Shown: positions 1-11,795 of the stretch, piece by piece | How the letters are laid out: each line of letters opens with the position of its first letter | Position numbering within the stretch: position 1 is the first letter of the stretch | NCBI GenBank assembly: GCA_030062745.1 | Contig: CP099845.1 | Coordinates: 16,904,903-16,968,902 of the forward strand | Length of the DNA stretch: 64,000 nucleotides | From: Capitulum mitella | Taxonomy: Eukaryota > Arthropoda > Thecostraca > Pollicipedomorpha > Pollicipedidae | Direction: 5' to 3' | The notes under the pieces: generated by a model | Told to the model about the DNA's origin: nothing | Databases searched by the model: none | Seen by the model: only the letters and a program-made list of their open reading frames with translations | Translations under genes and position numbers: made by a program

Positions 1-2230
1 TCTACCCCCTCTCCGGTTCAAGGCATTCTATGACCCTCTCCGATGTAAGTGTTAAGTTGGCATGATCATCGATATACCTGCCTGAATATATGCGTAAAAA
101 TATATCATACGAATGTACAAGTGTCTGTTAATGTACAAACATGTTGGTTTCCAGCGGGAAGTTAACGGGAAGCCTCAAAGAAATTTCTAATTTTCTACTT
201 GAGGCGGAGATGGGCGAGAGTAATAGGCGACTACTAACCAGCTTATAGTCCATGACATTCTAAGTGCTTTATACCTAAATTCGCACTAAAAATATGTAGC
301 TATAAATAAATTACTGCAAAAAATACGCAAGATGAGCCATGCTGATCAATAGGCATAAAGTTTCATTCCGGATGGGATAGCGGCCCTCTGGTCACGATAA
401 AAAAAACGGTAAACCGAACCGAAATGTTTGAGAACCACAGCCCAATCAAAAACTGGCGCTGAGGTAAAAGTACGTGACATATGAAGGGAACCACGGACAA
501 AAGTGATACCCAGGTGTAACTGCTATATAAAAACACGAATATTTTTTAGAAAACACCCTCTTCTTGAACATCACACCTGAGACAAAAAGACGTGATATTT
601 AACAGTCATAATCACCACATATGATGACACCAGTCGTTTTTGTTACTTGAAAAGGACTTACAATAATAAGGGAAATTTGAAAATGGACGGGAATCGACTT
701 CGTGTCCTTAAGCCGAAATATAACGACATCTAAGTCTTCACACACACATCCACAACCATCTTCATATGAAAACCACACGGTACCGCCACCTGTCGTGCGA
801 AGCAACAAGTACTACCCAGCTTTTCGCCGTCTAGAGGCCGCCAATGGGGCTAAAGTAGCGCCATCACCAACTGCGGCATTCTTTGGCGTAAAATATCATC
901 GTGTACAGGTATGCGGTGCGACTGGTCTCCAGGTGTCTCTGTTAAGCGTATTAGCTCTCCACACTAGTTAGAAAAAATGCAGTCAACTTCTGACGAGAGA
1001 CGTCATAACGTAAAAATGACTTGTGGGGCCGGGGGATGCCGCTGAAGGCCGAACAATCTGAGTTCCGCAGTAAAGGTGCATTTCTCAACGGATCCTTGGC
1101 ATTTTATTTCGACTGCGAGCAATTCCCAAAATGATTGTATTTTGAAGAAAAACTGAAATCGCACATTTAATGGCCCGCGATATGCGTGCATGGTATACAT
1201 ATATTCTCCGTAAATATAACTTCATTTATAAATGCACTGCACACAACTATGCCCACCAACACAATGGTGGATCCGCGGGGGGAGGGGAGGGGGGTAACGG
1301 GGCTAGGCCTCCCAAACGTCAAAAATCGGGCAAAAGCCAACGCATCTCAGGAACCTGAAGAAAATCTAGGCACCTCTTATAAGGAAAAGTTCGTTTTAAA
1401 ACAGTCCCTCAGGCAAAACAAAGCAAAATCAGATGAGTTTTTAAAAATCGGTTTACCATTTGCAAATTTGCCCGCTTCCCCACAGGCGTAAACCAGCGTT
1501 CTGGATCGATCCCTGAATAACCACCACTTTATCTGTGTCATGGAGCGACAATGAGTACCATTTCATGACCTAACTTTTAACGCTGGTCTCGACCACCCGA
1601 CGTGGTCCAATCCACATTGGCGAGGATTACAACGATACTTTTGGGACTCACCCTTACCAAGATTGGAAAGCGATACCTGTGTGGTTAGAATTATGAGGAA
1701 ACTGATCTTCGAAAAGTGAACTAAGTCACAAACCACATTATTTAACCGTCTCCAGTGCCCAACAAATTCGATGCGGACTGAGAAACGTAAGTTCCTAAAC
1801 GGCACGATAATTATCGGCGAGCCTGTGCCCTTCCCATCACATACTCGAGACTTACATTGTCACCATAAATGGAAAGGATATACCCGCACATCGTCAAAGA
1901 CGTGTTAATTTTTCCCAACGGCGGCTGATAATCTGATAAACGTTTTAAGAAACTGACAGTAGGAGATAACGTCAAATGAGCCCCAACTGGCCATCGACTC
2001 TGGATGACATCTCCGACGAGTCCTGCGTCAGCGCCGCCAGCAAGGGTTTCTGGGATATGCGCTCTGGCGAATATTTCCCCTGATACCTACCAACGCTACC
2101 TTATCAGGCCAATGGGCGTCGGCTTTCTCGGCCACGCTAGACTGTTAGCCAGGACCGAGAACGAGGAAGAAAGTTTTAAGCTATCCAGCCGGCCCCAGCC
2201 TGACCTGGAAGTCACGTCCCTGTCGCTCAC
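1..2230. other. No gene seen; downstream intron of the spectrin-like gene
   Basis: This is near-neutral-composition DNA with only short chance frames. No spectrin-like peptide with splice sites was recognised. If the gene continues to the left, this is part of its next intron. Confidence 0.5.
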
Positions 2231-2771
2231 AGGGACGGAGCGACTGCGGCCAGGACAGCTTGTCCCGCCAACCACGGCTCGCAGGGACGTAGGAGACAGC
2301 GTGTCCCGCCAACAACTCTTAGGGACGCAGGGGACAACGTGTTCCGATGGCCACGGCTCATGGGGACGCAGGGGAGAGCGCGTCCCACCAGCCACAGCTC
2401 ACAGGGACGCAGGGGACAGCGCGTCCCGCCAGCCATGGCCCACAGGGACGCAGGGGACAGCGTGTCCCGCCAGCCACAACTCACCGGGACGCAGGAGACA
2501 ACGTGTTCCGATGGCCATGGCCCACAGGGACGCAGGGGACAGCGTGTCCCGCCAGCCACAACTCACCGGGACGCAGGAGACAACGTGTTCCGATGGCCAC
2601 GGCTCACAGGGACGTAGGGGACAGCGTGTCCCGCCAGCCACAGCTCACAGGGACGCAGGGGGCGACGTGCTCCGATGGCCACGGCTCGCAGGAACGCAAG
2701 GGACAGCGTATCCCGCCACCCGCGGCTTGTAGGGACACAGAAGACAGCGTGGGGACCCGCCAGCCACGGCC
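2231..2771. repeat. Minisatellite, 41-bp unit, about 13 copies
   Basis: The unit carries AGGGACGCAGGGGACAGCG and CCCGCCAGCCAC. Two unit types, with GTCCCGCCAG or GTTCCGATGG, alternate. The 41-bp period rotates frame, so overlapping long frames on both strands are artefacts. The array ends about 50 bp from the donor at 2818. Confidence 0.9.
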
Positions 2772-2818
2772 TGAGTCATTTAGCTAATTAAAGGGCCGCT
2801 GGACAAGGTCGCACGTAC

Positions 2819-2946
2819 CTGGTATTGTTTGAGCTTGTCGGCTGCCTCCTGAGTCGACCTGAGGTCGATCCGGAAACTGATGGGTCCCAGCTGTCCGTCC
2901 ATGTGTCTGAACCACTGCTCCAGACAGCGCACCTCGTGCGCTATGT
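2819..2946 (-). CDS. Exon of spectrin-repeat-like gene (most downstream exon seen)
   Basis: The acceptor is GTCCGCAG before 2946 and the donor CAG|GTACGT after 2819. The exon is 128 nt: it opens with two bases completing a codon (phase 1), has 42 codons and ends in phase 0. The peptide includes IAHEVRCLEQWFRHMDGQLG and ends DKLKQYQ, an amphipathic helix with the Leu/Trp spacing of spectrin repeats. The incoming phase fits the outgoing phase of the exon at 19933-20146, which would join to make an Asp codon. If they are adjacent, the intron between is about 17 kb and contains both FOLN genes. The next exon must lie below 2819 or outside the window; none was recognised in 1-2230. Confidence 0.6.
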
Positions 2947-3004
2947 CTGCGGACGAAGCGAGCATGACGGTCAGAGACTGGATCCGCGGACCTGAGACTC
3001 AGAC

Positions 3005-3215
3005 GCTCAGGTCAGGTCACGAACAGAGACATAGCGAGGACGGCCGTCAAAGGCTGGGAGCGGCAGAGTTCGGGCTCTGGACTGAGACCCGGACCGGACC
3101 CAGGTCAGGCCAGGTCAGGTCCTCATTGTTACCTGACCTGACTCAGGTCGGGTCAGGAAATTGTTACCTGACCTCATTGTTACCTGACCTGACTCAGGTC
3201 GGGTCAGGAAAAAGG
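3005..3215. repeat. AGGTCA-rich tandem duplication
   Basis: A segment of about 57 bp containing CTCAGGTCGGGTCAGG is present twice (about 3118-3215). It is preceded by overlapping AGGTCAGGTCA words at 3009 and 3102. The segment is partly self-complementary. Confidence 0.7.
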
Positions 3216-3847
3216 CATAGCAACAGCCCCGACGAATACCTCATCAGCCTCCCTCGAGTACATTTAACCACATCGTACACAGCACCACTGCCTTTAAATA
3301 CGACTGTGACACTGGGGTTGCGAGGTGTGTTTTATGGACTGCAACACAGTTTGTCAGGCCTCCCAAGGCCCATGCCCTCGTGACATTATTTTCATGGCAT
3401 TAATTCCGTTCAAAATGTTCACCAATATCGCTGCAAACTCCACACAGTACCCCAGGGGACGATCCCTTGTTTGTATGCGTGATAACTACACGGTGACCAG
3501 GTTGAATGTACCACTTTCAAAGCGCACGGGCTTCGTGTGAGTCAGTGGAAACGCCCCGATCCCTGGACATTCGAATAATACTGTACCATGAACACAAAGG
3601 ACAATCTGGGTTTCAAGCTGCAAAAAAATGCCAAGACTCTCATAAACTCCGATGGTCGGATTGCGGCTTCTCGCCGTAAGGGTTATCATTGGCAGAACCC
3701 GTTTGCAGGCTGCTATCGCGGCTTTCCGAGGAACGGAATGCGACCTTCGTCTGTCCTACCGCTGATCTGTACTAAATCATTATACCATTGATACGACACT
3801 CAGACGAATTCATCCACCGAAATTAGTATTGCGAGATATATGTATCT

Positions 3848-4474
3848 ATGCTTCATTTTAATGGGTTTCAAAAACTCGTTGAAAAAAACATGCTTCACCA
3901 TCAAAAGAGTAAAAAAAACCTTAGATATAAAATAGTCATATACAGGCTTGGAGCCATTTTCTCCGCAAATGGCAGTCTTCTAGTTGTTCTTTTAATTACA
4001 ACCCAGAAGTGCAAGGCGTGTAACACAAAGTCAGCTAAAGAGCAAGCAAAACACGTCATACCAGCGGCAACATACACGATCGTTGCCAGGCAATTGCCAT
4101 TTCGTGGAGCTCGAAACACGGGCATTCAGCATCATAATGTTTCTTTTTTAAGTAAGCTGTGTGTTCAAACAAAAGACGTTCCAACGTGCGAGCACTATAT
4201 AAATGTGATCATCAGGGGCTTACCATGGCACAGACTGAATCTTAACGTTCATTTGTTTCAGAACCAACATATCAATGCCCAGGTAAGATATCGACTGGTG
4301 TCTCTCGATAAGAAAGGGAAAGTTCAAAAACACTTTGTTCGCCTCCGAAACGAAACAACATCATCTCCCCCCCACCAAAACCAATTCACTTTGGTAAGGG
4401 GTTCTGAGCCCCCCCTAACTTTTCGTCCGCTGATCGGCACGGCATGCTATTGTTCGCTCTGTTGTTCTAACTGA
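3848..4474 (+). other. Orphan 208-codon open frame, not recognised
   Basis: This is an uninterrupted frame in near-neutral-GC intronic DNA, starting MLHFNGFQKLVEKN. It has one hydrophobic patch (SLLVVLLI) and scattered cysteines. There is no signal peptide, no known domain, no evident promoter, and codon use is unlike the FOLN genes. It is long for chance in this composition but otherwise unsupported. It may be a decayed sequence or a chance frame. Confidence 0.12.
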
Positions 4475-5214
4475 TCAGCTTGGAAATTTACGGCGACGTT
4501 GAGCATATGATCTGAGTTATCACGGCTCACTTCTTCCTACATCTGCCGTCCGCTCGAGCGAAACACGGCCGGGCGGGCGGGCGCCACGCAGTCTTCCGAC
4601 TCCGTCAGCCCACTACATCAGTTCACACAAAACACACATTTTCCAACCACTGGCTCCGATTCTGCACCATCACACACGCAATGAAAATGTTATTTCCCAT
4701 GCTACAGATCATACAGCTTGCTTTTCCAGTTAGGCATAGCGATGTACCAAATGATGTATTTTACAGGCAACGATAAACACAGCTGTGATACTGCATGCTC
4801 TTTGTTGAAGAGCCTGTAACAGAAAACGATACGACATACACGTCATTCAATTCCTTCTTTCACTGGCAACATAATGGACGACATATAAGGGAAAGTTTAC
4901 AGCTCATCCCTTTTGCACGCATACGATCACTACCCCCTTTCCAATGAACGGAACAAAATAACCGGAAGAAATTGGCCCATATAGCAGAGGCTACGTTATT
5001 TCAAGTAACTCGTATGTGCACAAAGTTCACATCTTGAGACTGCTGCATCAAGAGTAGCTTACACGATAACCTATCTAGAAGAACCGAGGCAAAAGCAAAA
5101 GAGCCGAAGAGACTGCTGGTCATTCCGCGATACAAAGTCGCGTACCGAAAATGAACGGCCGTGCCACCACAACCACCTGCCCTTGACTGCAACTTAGCCG
5201 TCTGAAACGGCCTG

Positions 5215-5345
5215 AACCGGTCAGCTCCGACCCGGATCAGCAGGGCCTTCAGGTGTCAGCAGCGACTAGCGTCTGACACGGCTGCCAGCAGTGACACAGC
5301 GCCTGACAATGGTTCACAACGGCGACACCGCGCCTGACACGGCTG
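5215..5345. repeat. Degenerate tandem repeat
   Basis: About four diverged copies of a motif of about 35 bp containing GCGCCTGACACGGCTG stand directly left of the AT palindromes. Confidence 0.5.
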
Positions 5346-5349
5346 TCAG

Positions 5350-5475
5350 CACCTAATAACAGTGGTATTAGGTGGACTATAGGTTTATATATATTATATT
5401 ATATATATATATATATATATATAGTCCTAATACTATAGTCCTATAATATTATAGGACTATAGTATTAGGACTATA
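5350..5475. repeat. AT-rich palindrome cluster with a 56-bp perfect palindrome
   Basis: A 9-bp-arm hairpin (5350-5358 with 5366-5374, CACCTAATA) is followed by an (AT)n tract at about 5387-5422. Then comes a perfect palindrome at 5420-5475, centred between 5447 and 5448 with no spacer. The word TATAGTCCTA recurs inside. It may be a snap-back mobile-element remnant or a hairpin grown by replication slippage. Confidence 0.85.
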
Positions 5476-6590
5476 AATAACAGTCAGCCGACGCAAGGTA
5501 GCTCACACAGGTTCTAAATCGAGATACACCTCAGAGCAGTTTTCAGTTCGCAGTATCAGGGTTCTGTCGGAGGGCCCTACTGAACAGGCCGACCTCCGAC
5601 GAGAACTCGCCCCGCTGAGCTGGTGAGTCTACAACCACCGCATAGTGTGCGGGTGGTCCAGTTCTGGGGTCACGCGGCCCACTGGAGCCAAATGAGCCTC
5701 CTATCACGAACTGTTTCATTACTGCACCATCAGATCGGCAGGCACAAAATTACTAGCACGTCTGTGAAACGTTTACAGCAGTAAGACTTTCCTTTAGGAC
5801 AATCCTGTGTCGGCTACCGGGTCGGTACCATCGTCTAACATTCTTTTTGTTCTGTCTGCCACGACTAACATTCCCATCAAGCACTACTTTCATCGCATGA
5901 CGTGGATTCGCCGTGATTACGACTCAAAAACATAATAATCACCCCGGCTTTCCATTTGAGCGCCTGCCAGGACGTCTCCGGCCTTGTGACAGGCCACGTT
6001 ACATTTCCATCTCGGCCAGCGAATCAAGGAGGCCTCTGTAATATGGTAACCTTGCCAAGGACTGGCCTATGGCTAGACCACCATCGAAAAATTGCAACAG
6101 TGTAAGATGAATACGATGAAGGAACAAACCGTCAAGATTTTGTTCAAATATGAGTCGCAGGTGTTGTTTTCTAATTTAGATAAGCCATGGACCACAGAAT
6201 CGTTAGCCTTGTAAGGTTCGATCAACATTCCCCGACAATGTAAACACAATGCACGTGAAATGGTGATGACACAAGTGCCCTGGCCTCGTGCGGACCTTCA
6301 GTCTGATAATAAGATGGTGGACTCAAAAACAGCGGTCAAATAAAGGGGTTCGCGTATTCAGCCCAGGTTTTTCCAAAAACACATTTATACTGCAAAAAGC
6401 TCGTGGCTTCCGTTTCCTTCATGTATTTTCAAACCTTTTCTCCCAGAAAACAAACATAAGCATCCACATAACAGAATGGTGACTACTGATTAACGACAAG
6501 GTCGTTAATAAGCGTTTTCAGGTGTTTTGTGAATGCCCTGGATATCGGAGAAAACATGGATCAGTGCAGCCAGCGCGCTGTGGCCGCTTA
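5476..6590. other. No gene seen; intronic
   Basis: Short chance frames only. No repeats of note and no splice-supported exon were seen between the palindrome and the 3' flank of the 11-module FOLN gene. Confidence 0.5.
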
Positions 6591-6591
6591 A

Positions 6592-6720
6592 GTGAGCACC
6601 CCCTCGGCGGGGGTGTTCTCTCGACCTCTCTTGCAAGGGTGATTCATTATTGCAAAGGCCCAATCCGCGCCAGCATCATCAGTTGCAGGACGCCGTCTGA
6701 GAGCGTCATCTTCAGACGGC
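6592..6720 (-). other. Two hairpins in the 3' flank of the 11-module FOLN gene
   Basis: One perfect 9-bp stem pairs 6692-6700 with 6712-6720 (GCCGTCTGA, 11-nt loop). A second pairs CACCCCC at 6597-6603 with 6609-6615 (5-nt loop) and extends outward with GAG/CTC across a 2-nt bulge. Both lie 140-270 bp past the stop codon. No canonical AATAAA was seen on this strand nearby, only AATAAT-like words near 6645. A role in 3'-end structure is inference. Confidence 0.4.
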
Positions 6721-6857
6721 ATCTCAGCAGGTCCCCATCACGGTATCACCGTACGAGCGTCGACCTCAGCGTCCCATCAACAGGCAGCCGCGGTCTGACC
6801 AGCAGTGTCAGCGCGCCGCTGAGAGGCCCAGTGCCGGCCGGAGCGCGGCCGGAGCCG

Positions 6858-7826
6858 TCACTCGTCCAGCGGCACGCAGCGAGGCTGTTTGGGCGCTGCC
6901 ACGAACAGATCGGCGACCAGGTTCGGCTCGATGAGGCGACAGCGCTGGCCGCGCGGACACGGCAGGTCGCACTCGACGCAGACGCCCTGGTCCAGGCGCA
7001 CCTCGCAGTGCGCCTCGCCCGTGCAGGTGACGCCCTCGCAGGTGGCCTTGCAGCGCGGCACGCCGTGATCGAGCTCGCACTTCTGGCCGCTCAGACAGCG
7101 CACGCCGGCGCAGCTCAGCTCGGTGGAGCAGTGCGGCGCCCGGCCGTCCTCCTCGATGCAGCGGTGGCCGGGCTTGCAGCGGCCGGTGCCGCAGCGGGCG
7201 CCGACGCGCAGCACGCAGCCGGCCAGGTGGTTCTTCAACCGGCAGACGTGGTCGTAGCGACACTTGGTGTCGGCGCAGGTGGTGGCCGTGACGCACTTGG
7301 CCGAGCCGGCGAACATGTGGCACGTGAGGCCGGCGCCGCAGCGCACGTCCTCGCATGCCTGACGCTTCACGCACCGGTGCTGATCGTGCACCACGCGGCA
7401 CTCCTCGTCGGCCGGACAGGCCAGGTCCCGACAGCCGGTCGTCACCTGGCAGGCCGCCTTGCCGTCTTCCACGACGCAGACCTCTCCAAAGCCGCAGGTA
7501 AGGTCGGCGCAGGTAAGCCGCTTCACGCAGCGGGCCAGACCCCCCAGCACCTGGCACTCATTGTCGGCGTCGCACGTCACCTTCGAACAGCTGCTCAGCT
7601 TGGTGCAGCGCGGCACACCGCGCAACACCTTGCACTCCTGGTCGTAGCGGCAGCGCAGGTCATCGCAAGAGCGTTTCGTCAGGCAGTAGGCCTTGCCGTT
7701 GATCAGCTGGCACTCCTTGGTGTCCGGGCAGGTGAGCTCAGCGCAGCTGGTGACCGGGGGCGCGGCCAGAGCGCCGGCCGGACCCAGCACGACCAGAGCA
7801 GTCAGCAGCAGGCGAACGGTCCCCAT
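6858..7826 (-). CDS. Secreted protein of 11 four-cysteine FOLN-like modules, single exon
   Basis: The open frame encodes 322 aa. The start is the ATG at 7826, in a perfect Kozak context (GCCACCATGG) just below a TATA box; the frame is open further upstream, but that part crosses the promoter. Residues 1-21 (MGTVRLLLTALVVLGPAGALA) form a signal peptide and the first cysteine is residue 28. Eleven modules of about 26 residues follow, each with the pattern C-x4-C-x5-C-x8-C (for example CDDLRC, then EC, then GVPRC), giving 44 cysteines, all within modules. The last module is longer and ends APKQPRC. The spacing matches the follistatin N-terminal-like (FOLN, half-EGF-like) domain; no Kazal, EGF or transmembrane part follows. 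It is probably an extracellular or matrix/coat protein. The gene is intronless, lies inside a large intron of the spectrin-like gene on the same strand, and is a paralogue of the gene at 13777-14859. The exact role is unknown. Confidence 0.85.
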   Translation of the reverse strand: MGTVRLLLTALVVLGPAGALAAPPVTSCAELTCPDTKECQLINGKAYCLTKRSCDDLRCRYDQECKVLRGVPRCTKLSSCSKVTCDADNECQVLGGLARCVKRLTCADLTCGFGEVCVVEDGKAACQVTTGCRDLACPADEECRVVHDQHRCVKRQACEDVRCGAGLTCHMFAGSAKCVTATTCADTKCRYDHVCRLKNHLAGCVLRVGARCGTGRCKPGHRCIEEDGRAPHCSTELSCAGVRCLSGQKCELDHGVPRCKATCEGVTCTGEAHCEVRLDQGVCVECDLPCPRGQRCRLIEPNLVADLFVAAPKQPRCVPLDE

Positions 7827-7876
7827 GGTGGCAGCGGCGGCGCGCACAGATGCGCTGCCGCCGACGCCAGCACCGC

Positions 7877-7883
7877 TTTTATA
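7877..7883 (-). promoter_or_regulatory. TATA box of the 11-module FOLN gene
   Basis: TATAAAA reads on the minus strand 57 bp upstream of the ATG. An initiator-like CATCT lies with its A at 7851, 32 bp downstream, so a leader of about 25 nt is inferred. No ATG lies between TATA and the chosen start. Confidence 0.75.
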
Positions 7884-10800
7884 GATCCGGCTAAGCCGCG
7901 CTAATCCTGCTGAGCATTTTTTCACCCACGGAGGATGGTACGATCCGCCAATCAGAAGGCGTTTCGTCCGGACTATGTCCTTCTCGGATTGACGGTGAGG
8001 CCCCGCCGAGCCGATCCTTGGAATCGCAAACCACCGGTGGCCATCCCGCAAGTTAGCGGTGTGGCCCTTCCATTGAGGGGTCCAGGCCCTCACGTTCTCC
8101 GAACAGGCAGCAGAGCCAACTAGGCACAGTCCAGCACATGACTGTAACACGGACAAATGCGCAGTGCGTCGTACGGGAGAAAAACAACACGAGATACTAC
8201 GGCAAGAAAGTTCTAAATGATACTAAGGTAAATAGATAGTTCTATCCCAACAGCTCATCGCGCGCAGTCATGGCTATCACGCAATTCAAAATCGAAGGAG
8301 TTCAGAGCGAACTTTCAACGCGTTTAGCGCATAAGATTTCATACATGGAAAGCGCTCGAAAACAAAAGTTCAGATCGAGGTGACTATCAATGTGAGTGTT
8401 CAAACTTCAGAGTCTTTAGTGCCCGAGTGCGCGAGCCGATCGCGACACAAGTGGCACCATCGGACGCGCCGACTCGGCGGACAGATTATGGTGTAGGTTT
8501 TGAAGCGATTCGTGGCGTGTGGCACGTGCCACGTGGCGCGAGCCGGACCTCTGCAGTATTCAGTTAATGTCAGCTACGGGTCAAATGACGGGTGCTGTTG
8601 GCTCAAGACTTGGAGACAGCATGGGCCCCACTCGCAGGTGCGTGGTTTTGTGATCGGCACCCACGCACGATCCATGTCGGGATCCTCAGGCACGTGTTTC
8701 GACTTGGACTCGGGGACATCTCAGTGCCGTCAACAGTGACCTAGGCGGCTAAAATTTGATGGGTAAATGGGACAAACACTGGCACCCCACATGGTGGGCA
8801 GGGTGCAACGAGTCACATGCAGCGCGCGTGCGTCTCTTTTACACCACTCCGTTTGCGATGGGTCAATTTCCGGGACGCCAACGGCGCAGTTTGGCGCGAT
8901 GATGGCTTGGCAAGGCGGGCAGGAAGCTGGACGACCAACTTTGATGGTTTCAGGCCGCAATGATGGTGCAGCTTGCACGTGAAACACGAGGTGCCAAAGA
9001 TCAAAGATCCTTCTTTGCCACGACATTATTACCGCTGGCACGCTGAAAATTGGCGGGCAGGCAGGCACGTGGCCAGGATTTTTCCGGGGGGGGGGGATGT
9101 CAAATTTTGTCATATGTCACTGGCATATGACGAAATTTTTCCAAAAAAGTAGCAATTTTATGTAATTTGCCTTATCCTTCATGCACAGGAAAGCAATATA
9201 ATGCTTGCTTTCGCAACACACATATAATCACTATTCTGTATTCCTGAGAAATCGCTATATATCTAGAGCAGACCGCTCGGCTCAGGGGAGTGGCCACGGC
9301 CCCCATCGCCCCTCTCCCCTGGCTTCGTCCCTGCGGGCAGGAGCACGTGATACGTGGCAATCGATATACGTGGCTGTTTCCCATGTCAATAGTTTTAGCC
9401 CGGTGTGTGCGGGGCGCACGTACTGAGGTGTGCCCCTCTGCCACTCAGGCCTTTGGTTTGGGAGCCGCTGATGCTATAGGCGCCAAACTTTGTGGTGGGC
9501 TGCAAAGTCACAAAAGCCATCCAAGACAAGCAAGATTAAGGGCGTCAGCGGCAAGACGCCACCCATGTGAGCGTGCAACTCGTTGGACTTGGGACCCTCC
9601 GTTTGCAGGAAGGTGCACAGTTCATTTTTGGTTCCCACCAACATGATGAGGACAGCAGGAGTCATCTCATGGGGTAATCCTGGTACTATACGGGCTCACA
9701 GGCCTGCGCGCGACACAACGCATTCGCTTTTGGCCTCAAACCAATCGTGCAACGCGTTTGTTTGCCTCCAGAACAAAAATGCGAAATATATGTACTTATG
9801 GCACGAAAATGACCGCTCCTCAATAGGCGTGCCATACCATGTCTGTCGAACAATGGCATGTTTTCAATGCCACAAGAACGCAATACCATGTTATAAATGC
9901 AATGGCAGGACTGAACGTAACATCAGTGCTTAAAATGACGGACGAAGTTCGTACGACCCGTCAATGAAGTACGAACAATCTAACATGGGCATTTTTGCAC
10001 GCTAAGGGCAGGGTGTTTCCAACGCTACCTACACTTCACCAACGTAAGAACTGCAAGATATGGCTAAAATGATGGCCGACCGCAGCATTAACGGGTACCT
10101 TGGCTGATTCACTAAGCTTGTGCATTACACCGGGATCAGGACTGTTGTCTTGGCAGTTGAGTTACGTAACGTCTGGGCCGTGTCCCGCTTGAACAATGCC
10201 AGATGACTGTCAGGCACCTGAGAAGATCCTGCCAATATCTGGCCGCACATTCTAGTACCCACAAAATTCACGTGGCCCGCGCATTGTGCTAGCCATTCAG
10301 CGGCACATCATTCTATTCCAGCGACTACGGCCGAAGCTGTCAGCGCTGTTGGTATAATGACGACCATCGTCGGGGCCGCCAGCCGGAAATGGCGATCACG
10401 TCTCGACGGCGCCCGGTCGTCGGCGGCGGCGGCACGGCTCTGGCCTGGATTTTCCCCGAGGCCGCAGTCTGTGTGTCAAAGGTTCTTAGTCTAGGCCTCC
10501 CAGGCCCTACAGATCCAGGATTAAGCTGTCCGCGGCGTCAAACCGGTCCTGTGCCTCAGTAATGAGAGAACATGAGGCGACACGTGTTCTAGGGAGATGG
10601 CCTTCGGTGTGGGGACGATCAATGGTGCGCCTCAAGCCGAGATCAGACAGGGCGGAGACCGAGGGAAGTCAAAACGCCGCCGTAGAAAACAAACCGACGT
10701 TCTAGAAGGTATAAGTGTAAGTACGGTTGTCACCAGAGTACAGTTTTGGGTCTTGGGGCAACAGCGGGCGACGCCACATCGCAGTTTCCAACGCTTGTAA

Positions 10801-11795
10801 CACCATAAACATTGCAGCCGTACACCAGCACGCAGGACGGCATCGCAGTCTACTTAATCTGCGAGGTAACTAAAACTGAACTATTTGCAAAGCAAATACC
10901 GCGAAGTTTACTGACGCACTCTCTAAATATCTATGACTTCAAATACAACCCGAGCTGCGAGGTTTCTTGTAACCTCGCCCAAACTGGTGACCGGAATATT
11001 TCACCGATCCGTTTTCACGTCGAGAAGTTTGATTCGCAGCCGCCAGATGAACCAGCAGAATGCGGTTCGGGAGTATGTGTTGTACGCGTTTTAGGAGGAT
11101 AGCACTCCCGAGCGAAAGCAAATCGCGAGAGGAAGGATTACAGACATGTGAAGAGGGTCGCTGACTCGGCCGTCCCGCTGCTGTCAGCCAGACGTCCAGA
11201 CGCTCCAGACATAACACCAGATTCTCTCCACGCCTTTTGGACCATGAATCGTACCGAAAGACGTTACAATGCGTCACGGCACCGCAAAGCCGAGGCTGGT
11301 GATGTCACAACTGGTCGGAAATAGGAAAGCGTTTCCAGAAACATCCTCCGACCTTTCCCTTACTGGCCGCGCCCTGCCCTCCCTGTTCCTCGAGTCTTCC
11401 TCTTTTGGACAGACTATGCCAGGTGATCTCCTCGTAATCGTGATCAGCTCAGAACAGCATTATCCAAGAACGCGGGATACTGGATATTAGTGGCGATAGC
11501 TCTATATGTCGACTGCAAAATTCCGACCCGGTGAGTGTGGCTCGAGAGATTGCCGATAGAGGCTCCCCAGGGGCCAGCCCCGGTTCTTACCGGCGCCGGA
11601 TAGGTGATCGCGGTGGTCAGGTAGCGCAGTGTGGGGGGGGGGGAGGATCTACGGTCACGCAAAGCCGAGCACGCAGCGGCGGAAACAGCCACACTACGCC
11701 GTGCTGATTAGCGCAGAGCACGGCCACATGGCCTGTTCAGCCAACCGGGTGCAGCAGAATCCGTAACGGTCCCCCATTACGGCCAGACGGCTGGC
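7884..11795. other. Intronic stretch without a supported gene
   Basis: It contains an 11-bp G run (9086-9096), the hairpin at 9102-9138, a second G run (11633-11643) and short chance frames. A minus-strand peptide near 11150-11230 (LVLCLERLDVWLTAAGR) resembles a spectrin helix, but no pyrimidine-backed acceptor or good donor flanks it. Confidence 0.5.
9086..9138. repeat. Poly-G run and 15-bp-arm hairpin
   Basis: G11 at 9086-9096 is followed by arms 9102-9116 and 9124-9138 (AAATTTTGTCATATG, one mismatch, 7-nt loop). It resembles a piece of a decayed interspersed repeat. Confidence 0.5.

Noticed and set aside
6522-7904. 460-codon plus-strand frame
   Set aside because: It is the antisense shadow of the 11-module FOLN gene; Ala/Gly/Arg-rich, with no signal peptide or domain.
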